From contig JAODUO010000976.1 of NCBI GenBank assembly GCA_025642075.2, forward strand, positions 76,001 to 140,000: a stretch of DNA of 64,000 nt, written 5' to 3'. The notes under the pieces were generated by a model. The model ran no database searches and had not been told where the DNA came from. It saw only the letters and a program-made list of their open reading frames with translations. This DNA is from Ridgeia piscesae (Eukaryota > Annelida > Polychaeta > Sabellida > Siboglinidae). A program made the position numbers and the translations under genes. Shown here one piece after another: positions 30,481 to 64,000 of the stretch. Position 1 is the stretch's first letter. Each line of letters opens with the position of its first letter.

Positions 30481-31199
30481 GCAGTATAGATCAACCATTG
30501 CAATATGAGGATATATAACCTATGAGCAAACATCTATAAAAATCACATACAAAATTGTGCAATTAATCATGGATGTCATTGTATGTCTGGGTATACTACA
30601 ATCATGTACTAATGGTTCACATTTTTTATAAGAAATTGTCCATACAACCCGGGATCACAAAACTTTATGTAGATCAGCTATGGTATATTTAAGGAGTCAG
30701 CCATGGTATATTTAAGGAGGTGCAATTAGAGTGTTGTGCCTCTGTCCTCACACAGTCACAGGACAGTTCCCTCCTCTAAGCACCGTATTGAAGGTTTCAG
30801 GGTTCGAAAAGGTTCCAACAGGTGGGAAAGGGTACAACCACTCGACACCAACCCCTTCAGAGGTCCTTTTGTCCCAAAAATCAGTACAGGCCTATTAATA
30901 AGCTGACATATTTTATTGGCTAACAGTAGTATGCAGTATGTCCACAGTGTGTATAGCTTAATGGATGAATGCATGTGTAGTAGTATGTTTATTTTGGATG
31001 AATAGTCCATATGTATATATAAAATAAAATACAATTAAAAAAAGTACAATACTTAAAAAACAACTAAAGCAATTATGGAGTACAAATAAATTTATAAATA
31101 CCGGGGTAAGTGGGTAATAAAAATAAATAGGTCATGAAATAAAATTGAATAAGTGAGTAAAAAAACTAAAAAAGGTAAAAAATACAATATTATGTGTAC
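30481..31199 (+). other. Intergenic, nothing recognised
   Basis: AT-rich. A short direct repeat ATGGTATATTTAAGGAG occurs twice near 30690-30720. No gene-like sequence. Confidence 0.4.
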
Positions 31200-31930
31200 A
31201 ATAGGGCTCTCCAGTATGTGTACATCGAGCTTCTAAAATACATATCTGTATGACAGTAATTGACAAAGGGTTTTCAGACTGATGAAGATGACATAAAAGG
31301 CTAAATATAGATGAACGAATGCATTCATTAAAAGATTAAATATAATTGGTGGCAAACATAAAGCTTGCACTACATCTTGATGGTAAGTTAAATAGAAGTA
31401 TGTGACTGTTATTGTATGCGACGGTAAAGCTTTTCAAGCTCAGATTTTTTAATTTGCACCAGACTAGAAGTGTACAGTGGACCACAGTATGCTTGAAATA
31501 AAGTCATTTTGGTGGAAGTACTACAAAGACAACATTCTCCGAGCTAAAACATTAGGTTGTGCATAAAGGCATCTTTTTTGTCTGGCAATGTCGTCATCAT
31601 CAATAAGACTGTTGGCCAAGATATTTACATTTCTTGGTATTAGATAAAGGATGATTATGGAGATTGACACAATGAATAGTTTTCATATCCTGGGGTTTGC
31701 TGTCAATAACCATTCAACAGGACTTGTTGGCATTTTAAGTAATATTAAACAATTCGCCATACTTGCCACAGCAATATGTAAGTTTTTTTACAAACCAGCA
31801 ATTTTAACATTGGGAGACAAAATACAGAGGTCATTAGCATATATATATATAAAGACGACCAATTTGTTGAGATTTACACGTAAGTCATCCTCGTCCATGT
31901 ATACATTGAAAAGGTATAGAGGATGTCGCA
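31200..31930 (-). mobile_element. LINE reverse-transcriptase remnant, antisense
   Basis: Reading the minus strand from 31930, the fragments LFNVYMDEDDLRVNLNKL, YANDLCILSPNVK and later YCGPLYTSSLVQIKKSELEK follow the order of LINE RT domains (the second is the catalytic YADD box, here with Asn in place of the first catalytic-box Ala-Asp pair's Ala). Frameshifts and stops separate them. It is a dead fragment. Confidence 0.65.
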
Positions 31931-31959
31931 GTTAATTTCTAAACATCGCTCTATTTCCG

Positions 31960-32161
31960 TAGTCAATTTGATCTGGGCGCGAACCTTTCGGGCGTCGAAT
32001 ATCACATGCAACAGCGGTAAGTCGCGCGGGCGTTCATTTCAGCGACATTACTTCCTGTTTTGTAAACATTGCTGGATTGATGCTGACAGGTCTGTCGGGT
32101 GTGAAAGTCTTCTTGATGTTATTGTGGAATTATCGGCAATAACTACGAGTACAGCTACGAG
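31960..32161 (+). promoter_or_regulatory. Candidate promoter / noncoding first exon of the PHM gene
   Basis: A locally CpG-richer patch (GGGCGCGAACCTTTCGGGCG, GTCGCGCGGGCG) stands out from AT-rich surroundings and ends in a strong splice donor, CTACGAG/GTAAGC, at 32161/32162. A possible 5'UTR acceptor lies at 39395 (TTTCTTATTCCAG/AGG), 142 nt before the PHM ATG. I infer an untranslated first exon spliced over 7.2 kb to the exon that begins at 39396. The transcription start is not resolved. A LINE remnant abuts the patch on the left. It could also be the first exon of an unrelated transcript. Confidence 0.4.
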
Positions 32162-35100
32162 GTAAGCGTACAGCAAACGCTGCTATCGTCATCTGGAAAG
32201 TGTATTATTTAATTTGTAAATATTATGTAGGCTTTGTAGCAGCGTCTTTACGATTTGTGTCGTAATTCTGTATTACTACTACTACTACTAGTTAGTCTAG
32301 CTCACCTAGCTGCGTGAGTACGGCTGCGTCCTTATACTGACTCACTTAGTCCTACGGTTACTCTTGCCATCTTCTGTGACTTAGCGTAAGGCCTATGTAT
32401 GATTAATCAACATGATAATAGAAAGCGAACCAGCCGATCGATGCTCCAACTTGACTATTGGAGCAGGCCCAATCTTTGCAATCTTCGCCGGTAGTAACCA
32501 TTCAGACCTGCCGCACGATACGGGTTACCCGTATCCGATACGGATTTTGGCGTTTTTAAAGTGTTACGGCCGTACTCCATTTTAATACGGATTTTAGCTA
32601 AATTTATGGAGAAATTATTTTTAACCACATTATGTCTTTGTAGTTGTATGCGTCACAAAACTATACAGTATAATCATAATGGAATAATCGTTAGAGACTA
32701 AGTAAATCGATTCGAAAAGGAAGTAAGCCACCGATTAGTCTATTGTAGCATACAAAAGATAATGCGCTCGTAAATTTTAGTTCTGAAAACTGTGGCAGGT
32801 GGCTGGCTCAACGGGTGGGAATGGTGCAATCTACTAGGCTAGCGGTGCCGATCTCCAATTGTGCCATAGGCGAAACAGTTTGCCATTTCGCGAAAATAAA
32901 TAGAAACCATTCGCCAAATTTGCGAAATATTATATTAGTTGTTATTAGTGACGTTATCAGCAGTACATGACTGCATTACTTCCTGCAGACCTGCGTTGAA
33001 ATTGCCTAAACGGATCGGACATAAAACTGACCCAAATAACCAGTCAGTGTGACAATAACAATAGGTCATTAACCCCTTCAGTTAGCCAAGTTCGCAGACA
33101 ATAGCAGGGCTTAATTCAATCAAGTATTGGCTTACCTGGACAATGGACACATCAGTTATAAGTTTGATATGAGTACAACGCCATACCTGACAGCTTCCCT
33201 ACTAAAACTCAGTACTGTACTCACTACTCAGTACATGGCATTAGTCGATGTGCCATCTGGTAAATATTCAACCCAACATAGGTTTGATTTAATTCATGTA
33301 TATTTGACAAGTCTCGTCAGCAGAACATATTACAGATAGAAAGATGCATGTCAAAAACATATTTGAGTAATTATAGCCTGCATCACCCAGCCTAGGATTA
33401 CAGTCGATCTATAGTATAGGCTAAATAAAAAATAATTGTGAAAATTATTCTATTCAATTAATCATTTACTGAGCAGACACATCATATTTTAAAAGGGGTA
33501 AAGATTGTGTTAATGCAATGTTTGAATAATTGCAGAGCAACACGAGTTGATGGTCCTGGATTATTTGGCCTTGTTAGAAAAGTTTCTTTTTCAACTTTTG
33601 CTACATTGTTCATTTAATTTTTATTACATTAATAGTAGGTGTTGTTTGGTCTTTAATAACTGAAAGATGTCCCATTAAAAATGTTTGAGTATTTGCAAAA
33701 TTCTCAGTCAGCACTTGCTCAGCTTTCTTTTTTATGGTTAAACAATGTTTCTATTACATTATATTGGATGTTTATTTGTTTTATAAGTTGTACAACTTGT
33801 ATTCATGTGTTGTTATGGTATGCGCGACAAATTTGTATACAAACCATCGGCTGGCATGGGCCGAACCCATCCACACAAATGGAACGTAACGATCAAATTC
33901 ATACATTCTTTTGCACGCATTTTTACATGTGCAAGGATCTTTTAACGTTGGACATGTGCTTCCCCATTTGATACAAGGATGTTATGCACGCCACTGTAGT
34001 AACATGCTGCAGTGCTCGCTCATACATCAACATAAATATGGTCATTGGAGGTACAGTTCATTTGTCATAGGGTATGTGCAATGTGCTATGTGCAAACATG
34101 CCCACTGCATGTGGACCTTTTGTTGGGCAGTTGTGTCTTCACAGGGCTAGGGACATCATTAATTCACATCATGAATATATTATAACACAGCTTCAACATT
34201 AGAGTATTCTTAGACCACAGCTAGTTAAATTTTGACAGCCAGTCTTTGTTTATTTTTTGTCTCTGCCTTTTTAATTGTCAGCAAAAAAAGTTAAACGTGG
34301 GCTACTGACTGAGTGGCAGACATGACATGAGCCAAGTCAGTTTATGTAGTTTCTGAACTCGATACCAGACAATGCTGGTGGTGGGTTCACTGTTCAGTTG
34401 TTGGGGACGAGACCATTTTGCTGTGGCAAAACAAAGCATGTAACTTGATATTTTATGTTAGTTTTCAATGTAAACAATCCGTCTAGAAATAACTTCAAAA
34501 ATGTGTAGAATTTGAATCTATGAGAACAATGGTAGAGAATAGTGTAGGATTTTACTGGTCTGTTGTTGTTTCATAAGTACTTCAATCAAAAGTATTTTTC
34601 TAACAAATTGTTTGCAAATTACGAAAGAATTTATTCAAGTGTTTGTTAAAACGGCATAAAATATTTAAGATGCATAATTAGTGCCATCACCATATAAATA
34701 ATTTCAAATGCAAATGAACTCAAGCAAATTCATCTACAATACAGTATTATATACACTGCTTAAATTATTCTCAGAAATAAAAAAAATCTGTTCTGTCAGT
34801 ATTTATTATTATTTTCATGGATAATCTGCCATTATATTTTTATACTGCCAGTTTGAAATATATTGTATTAATTTCTCATGTTAGAGACCTCTATACCCAA
34901 AAACAGGTGACTTACAGGGTTGAACCAATAGGTTGCTTTGCTTTAAATTATGATTTCATGTATGTATGTAAAGGAGTAAATACAAACCTACCATAATTTG
35001 CAACTACAACCAGCATTTTCACATCAGAACATTGTGTTAACATTGAAGATTCTAATAAAATATTTGAAATACATAGACTGACATCTAACTCATTCCATGA

Positions 35101-35305
35101 TCCTATGCTTCACTTACTGGTTAGTCATCCTTTTTATTACTTGAAAATGGCACTGTCCTTTCACCATGAATTTTATGTCTTTGGCACTGGCATAACTAGT
35201 TTAATTGTATAAGCAAATGATTAGATTTTGCATACACTTCTGGATCAGATAGCTGCAAACAATTAACCTTTTGTTACCATTTATATGATGTGTGACGCTC
35301 TATCT
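32162..35305 (+). other. PHM 5' region (putative first intron), little recognised
   Basis: Slightly less AT-rich to about 33000, then AT-rich. The open frames at 33127, 33681 and 33911 have no domain. A short ACT trinucleotide run lies near 32275. Confidence 0.4.
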
Positions 35306-35400
35306 TTAAATATGTTACAAATTGGTTAATTTTGACACAGAATTACAGTGTCACTCACTGTAATTCTGTGTCAACATTAACCAAGTTGTAACATATTTAA
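35306..35400. repeat. Near-perfect 95-bp hairpin
   Basis: A 45-nt arm (35306-35350) pairs with 35356-35400 with only two mismatches, separated by a 5-nt loop TCACT. Both outer ends read TTAA. It could be a tiny palindromic MITE with a TTAA duplication, or a transcribed hairpin. Confidence 0.85.
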
Positions 35401-36054
35401 ATAATAAACGTGGACAACTAAATTAATGTCACATTTTTGTAAGCCACTAATGTCTTTCTGCCACGTCGACCTGAGTGGCCTCATCTGATATTATCAAATG
35501 ATCATGGACTGCTGTAAGGCCAAGACAACGGAATGACATCCACTATGTTGTCATGGAAACGAGGAAGTCATGGCAACTGGTTCTTACACTGTAGTGTCCA
35601 GTCATTAAATTACTGCATTATCTGGTCACCACTGGACAGAGTGGACATGATGACGCACATGGACATGGTGACTGTGACAGTGACATCTTGCGATTAATGA
35701 AGTCATTATGTTCTGTATTTATGCTGGTTGCTTAGACTTACAGTTGTTTCTTGGAACAATGCTGTCTCACCTGTTGCATTATTTCATTATTAACTGCTTT
35801 GGTGGTAGCAGTGAAGGTATGTTGACGTAGTTCTGCATGCAACTATTACATGTACATTCATGAAAAACTGGGAAGACAGGAATAATTCCTCTGGTGATTA
35901 GTTGTTGAAAGAACAACATGCTGCAGGGTTTTCAGTCATGCCTGAGGCCCTGGGTATAGTGGACCATGTGACATATAAATTAAATAAACAAGCTCTGTTA
36001 TAGTACTGTTAGGTAGAATGCAAACATATTGTAATTGTTAAACATAGGCTAATA

Positions 36055-36175
36055 TTGGTATTAGCTAGCTAACTGTGTATGCTGATGTTGGTATTAACCA
36101 GCTGACTGTGTGTGCTGATGTTGGTATTAACTAGCTAACTGTGTGTGCTGATGTTGGTATTAATTAGCTAACTCA
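36055..36175. repeat. 33-bp tandem repeat, about 3.5 copies
   Basis: The unit includes GGTATTAACTAGCTAACTGT and GTGTGCTGATGTT. It is followed by a palindromic GAGTACGAGTACT-rich stretch to about 36260. Confidence 0.85.
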
Positions 36176-36773
36176 TACTCGAGTACGAGTACTTTTTGAG
36201 TACAAGTACTCGAATACGAAGCAAAGTAATCGTACTGGTACTTGAGTACATTACCAAAGTAATTGTACTCACGATTATTTCTCACGATTAACTTTTTTTC
36301 ATATGAACAGTTGCAAGCAAATATATTAGATAAAAATGGCAATATTAGAAGTAATCTAATAAATGTAATAATAATCGAGGTATTCATTTTCTATTACTGT
36401 TGAGCATTTCAGTTAAATAAATATTCAGTCAGATTTCCCAAATTAATACCTTCTCTTCCCAGAGAAGCCACATCTCCTCACCCTCCTGCTTAGTACAAAG
36501 TACAAGTTATATTGTGACAGTCCCTGGGAAGCACTGCAGGAGATAAGCATCCCCTAACATCTTGCTTTGTAATTTTAGAACCAGGCCACAGCCCCACCTG
36601 TACTGTTTGCTCTGTCAATATGGTGTGAATGACTGGTCATATTTCCAACATCCAGAATCCTGACTGGGTCTGGGCAGTTAGCTGCTAAATCCCTGTCTAT
36701 TATGTTTAATTAAGTGCAAACTGTAAACCTGTCTAAATCCACAACTATTCTGTGTTTGTCCCATCCAGACATG

Positions 36774-37905
36774 GGGTCAAATACATTGAAATGTATTTAA
36801 ATACAAATATTCTTGAGGGATTAAAATACAATTAATTACACATACCTTTTAAATATAAATGTATTTAAATATGAATACATTGAAAAGTATTTCAAATACT
36901 TTTTCATATATTTTTCAAATACTTTTCATTTTGTATTACTATGCAGGTAAAAGAAAAGCAACACATACAGTATATTGAGACATCTAGCTGATAGGCATAA
37001 TTAGTGTTTTGCTCATATGATGTCAGGCAGACCAGTGCTAGGGAGTATTGTTATTGCTAACTGCATCACAGTGACAACTGACTGAAAGAGGTAAAGGCCA
37101 AAATATATTGTTTGTATGTTAAGCCAGGAGGTCCATAATAAAATGCCTATGTTGCCCTCAGAAGAGACACTGCTAATCATTGCTAGGATGTTGTGAGGAA
37201 GGCTCAACTTCAAAGTCAGCCAGGAAACCAGAATAGCCTGGTGCCAGATTGCAGCCTGACTAAAGAACAAAAGGGGATATTGGTCAGTGTTAGTGCTAGT
37301 CCATCCTCTGGCTCTGAGCAAACAAAAGTTGTGGTCACTGCAGGGCCAGGGGGAAGCCTGCTGTTAAGTGTCTTCATCAGTAATTAGCACTGTTGGGTGA
37401 AGTTGCAGTGCATTAAGGTAATCAGTTTGGCAGGCATTACATGTGACAGTGAAAAAGAAATGTTGATACTTACAATGTATTTGAAAACATATTTGAAACA
37501 GTCAAATACTTAAGGAAAGTATTTAAATACAAATACTTTTAATTCCTAAACATCATAGCTTTATGTAGAGACCCGTCCGCCCATCATTTGGACGGGTAAA
37601 AACGAATATGGACGTGAATGGGGGAGGGTAAAATAAAGCAAATCTTCCAAAACCGTAGATATTGTTAGTTATGCCTTGAAAGTGAGTGAAAATGGTGCAC
37701 ATGTGTGTTTGTAGTCCATTTCAGGCCATCAGATACATTTAATAGTTTGTAAACTGGCTTAACAGTTAACCATGTGTCCACCAAAACATGTGTGACTGGC
37801 AATAATTTTATCCTGCATAAAGCCCTGCTAAACATCAAATACAAATACTTAAAAAGTATTTAAATACTTTCAAATACAAATGTGTTTGACCCCCATCTGA
37901 TATAC
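36774..37905. mobile_element. TIR element with TGGGGTCAAATACATT-type ends
   Basis: The left end ATGGGGTCAAATACATTGAA is matched in inverse by AAATGTGTTTGACCCCCAT at the right end (about 37878-37896). Many ATTTAAATACAAATACTT subrepeats occur near both ends. No transposase. A hAT-type MITE (37554-37827) is inserted inside it. Confidence 0.6.
37554..37827 (-). mobile_element. hAT-type MITE with 8-bp target duplication
   Basis: A minus-oriented copy: left end CATAGCTTTATGTAGAGACC, right end CCTGCATAAAGCCCTG. The perfect 8-bp duplication CTAAACAT lies at 37546-37553 and 37828-37835. Confidence 0.88.
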
Positions 37906-38219
37906 TACATATTTGAATTGGATACTCTTTTGAATATGCCCCCCTGGTTTTGAAGTGTTGTTATTGTAATGTATTTGATCAGGTGTATTTGAAATTCTTA
38001 AATGCCTCCTATTTGTATTTGATCCAGAAACCCTAAATTAAATTATTAATCCAGCATTAAATGATTCATCCAATACCTGAGAAAGTCGTCTAATTATTAA
38101 TAATAATAACACCTGGATAGTGGATAGCAGTAATCAGTTAGAACATTAGTGACACAACAACAGAACTAGAATGACACCTAGGGATTCCATGAAAGTCGCC
38201 TTTATGTTAGAGGATCCAT

Positions 38220-39150
38220 GACATTTTGGTAATGGACATTTTGGTAATGGACATTTCGGTAACAGGACATTTCGGTAACTAGACATTTCGGTAACAGTTA
38301 AGACATTTCTTAACAATTAAGACATTTCGGTAAAACTACTGAAAATAATCAGAGTCCAGTCTGCCATATTTGGAGGTAACCTGTTGAGATGTCAGTCAGT
38401 TAAACCATTTGTAAATTAGGATGGTCCAGACATGGAACTTAGCTTTCTACCAGTAGTCAGGCAAGGTGTAAAATAGTGCTTGCCTCTGAAGGGAACATGG
38501 CTTCCAAATAGCAGTGGTGGTGGCTAAAGTGTTCAACCACTACAGCAAATCACTGGCTAGCAGGACACATTTAAATCCAGACAGATTCAGCTATATATGT
38601 GAACATGGAGCTATCAACAACAACCAGGGGAAAAGCAAAGCTATTGTGGAATGGCTATACCAAGCATACAGAGAAAAATGACATGATAAGGTGGCGTTGT
38701 ACATGTCGTGCAAGCAAGCACTGCCCTGCTAGTGCATACACCGACTTGCTACCAGCATATCCAGTGTTAAAAACTGACCAAAACCACTGTCCTGAACCTA
38801 TGATGCTAGAGGTTGACAGATGCCTTATGGAAATGCGTATACATATATATAACTGCTGCTTTAAGTAATGACCCACCAGCTCGTATTTACGCTGACAACA
38901 TCACAGCATTGACAGGTGCAGATAAGGCGATTCTACCGAGTGTTGATACGTGTAAGTTTTTTAAAAGAAATATGCCTTTATAGAATATTTATTGGTTTTA
39001 CCAAAATGCCATGCTACCAAAATGTATGTTACCAAGATGTCCTGTTACCAAAATGTCCTATTATCGAAACGTCCTATTACCGAAATGTCCTGTTACCGAA
39101 ATGTCAGTTACCAAAACGTCCATTACCAAAGTGTCCTTTACCGAAATGTC
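38220..39150 (+). mobile_element. Mutator-like non-autonomous transposon with iterated terminal repeats and a FLYWCH ORF
   Basis: Left end (38220-38335): six or so iterations of GACATTTCGGTAAC-type units. Right end (about 39005-39150): the inverse, TTACCGAAATGTC-type units repeated about ten times. Such arrayed inverted termini plus a FLYWCH finger are typical of animal MULEs. The transposase core is absent. Confidence 0.65.
38599..38868 (+). pseudogene. FLYWCH-type zinc-finger ORF of the Mutator-like element
   Basis: 89 residues. TTTRGKAKLLWNGYTKH and RWRCTCRASKHCPASAYTD match the FLYWCH pattern (RGK..L...GY, W.C..R...CPA...T). The usual His-x-His is replaced by QNH (Gln61, His63), so one zinc ligand is probably lost. 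FLYWCH domains sit at the N-terminus of many MULE transposases and bind DNA. No catalytic domain follows. Confidence 0.6.
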
Positions 39151-39159
39151 TGGATACCC

Positions 39160-39161
39160 TG

Positions 39162-39195
<34 letters not shown>

Positions 39196-39293
39196 CACAC
39201 GACACACAGACACACGACACACGCACACGCACACGCACACGCACACGCACACCACACCACACACACACACACACACACACACACCACCAACCA

Positions 39294-39339
<46 letters not shown>

Positions 39340-39340
39340 C
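39160..39340. repeat. (CA)n compound microsatellite
   Basis: CA repeats with CG and CCA interruptions, directly after the Mutator-like element and 55 nt before the PHM 5'UTR acceptor. The long open frames here are by-products. Confidence 0.95.
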
Positions 39341-39395
39341 CATTTAGATCAATTATAGATACCTGGCTGACTGTCTCTTGGGTTTCTTATTCCAG

Positions 39396-39537
39396 AGGAT
39401 GATGGCATGGAGTGATGGAAATACAACACGACATGTGTGCTAAGGCCAGCAAGGTCAAAACGGCGACCATTGTTCAAGACAATCTGCTTACAAAGCTCCA
39501 TTTAGCAGCATTGAGTGGATATTGACAGAGTGTTACC
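39396..39537 (+). other. Probable 5'UTR part of PHM exon with short upstream ORF
   Basis: This lies between a candidate acceptor (AG at 39394-39395, preceded by CTTGGGTTTCTTATTCC) and the PHM start ATG at 39538. It contains ATGATGGCATGGAGTGA, a very short upstream ORF that could lower translation. The main ATG context is TTACCATGG, with a purine-poor -3 but +4 G. Confidence 0.4.
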
Positions 39538-63634
<24,097 letters not shown>

Positions 63635-64000
63635 GTAAGTACAATATGAAAACAGTGCTTCTATGTGTCAAATGTATGCTTATTTTCTACTAGAATTATT
63701 TTGCAAAACATCTATCCAATCTAGTACGTGTATCCACTAATATAATTATGGTATCTTATTTGTGAGTTGTGAATTACCCGATACATTACCTGATCTAACA
63801 AACACCAATTCGTGGTGTGTGCCATAAGATTGTAACTGATCCCAGACTGGTTCCAATTATAATAAAAAGATTTCTACATATAAAATCTATTTTTAATGTC
63901 TAGTTATTTGGGTATTTACTATTATATATGTTTTATTGGAATACATTTTTGTGTTAATTGTTTATTTATATCATAAGTATATCGTGGGTGATATAATTTA

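Noticed and set aside
33681..34150. 96- and 79-aa overlapping ORFs
   Set aside because: AT-rich composition, no domain, no splice context and no similarity that I recognise.
39061..39402. Cys-Val and His-Thr repeat ORFs
   Set aside because: Both strands of a (CA)n microsatellite.

Overview
This is an animal nuclear genome window: AT-rich, intron-rich, and full of transposable elements and mini- and microsatellites. Several features point to a lophotrochozoan, most likely a mollusc: an invertebrate-type amidating monooxygenase gene, tRNA-headed SINEs with a tail reading roughly GCGCTATATAAG, and LINE remnants. That placement is inference. There are no bacterial-style operons, no rRNA and no convincing free-standing tRNA.

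Two host genes lie head to tail on the + strand. The first (330-28086, truncated at the left edge) is a HACD3/PTPLAD1-like very-long-chain 3-hydroxyacyl-CoA dehydratase. I could join nine exons in phase (306 codons including stop): the end of a p23/CS domain, then the membrane dehydratase with the active-site Tyr and Glu in YPAGFVLE. The second (coding 39538-63634, running off the right edge; probable noncoding first exon near 31.96-32.16 kb) is a peptidylglycine alpha-hydroxylating monooxygenase (PHM or the PHM half of PAM). Eleven coding exons are in phase and five of the six expected copper ligands are visible. The two genes act in unrelated pathways: fatty-acid elongation in the ER, and neuropeptide amidation in the secretory pathway.

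The 17-kb intron at 8527-25478 of the HACD3-like gene holds the most striking object. It is a complete, minus-strand Ty3/gypsy-type LTR retroelement (9159-17820) with gag, pol and an env-like F-type glycoprotein. All three frames are open. All pol catalytic motifs are present. The LTRs differ by only one visible 1-bp indel, and there is a 4-bp target duplication (ACTG), a polypurine tract and a candidate primer-binding site. A GGGAAAC slippery heptamer sits exactly in frame for a -1 gag-pol frameshift, and there is a candidate splice donor/acceptor pair for env. The element is nested in an older transposon with terminal inverted repeats (9010-19239). Next to it is a degraded transposon (about 19531-23105) encoding an XPG/FEN1-like nuclease with a cysteine-rich tail.

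The remaining sequence holds a short hAT element with a BED-like finger (3268-4544), a Mutator-like FLYWCH element (38220-39150), a hAT-type MITE family with 8-bp target duplications, five tRNA-SINEs and several LINE 3' remnants. It also holds large tandem arrays (50 bp x about 34; 40 bp x 17; 25 bp x about 17; 24 bp x about 12; 42 bp x about 5.5). Two arrays abut 3' splice sites and appear to supply branch-point-like or acceptor-like sequence. The 40-bp array seems to have grown out of a SINE.
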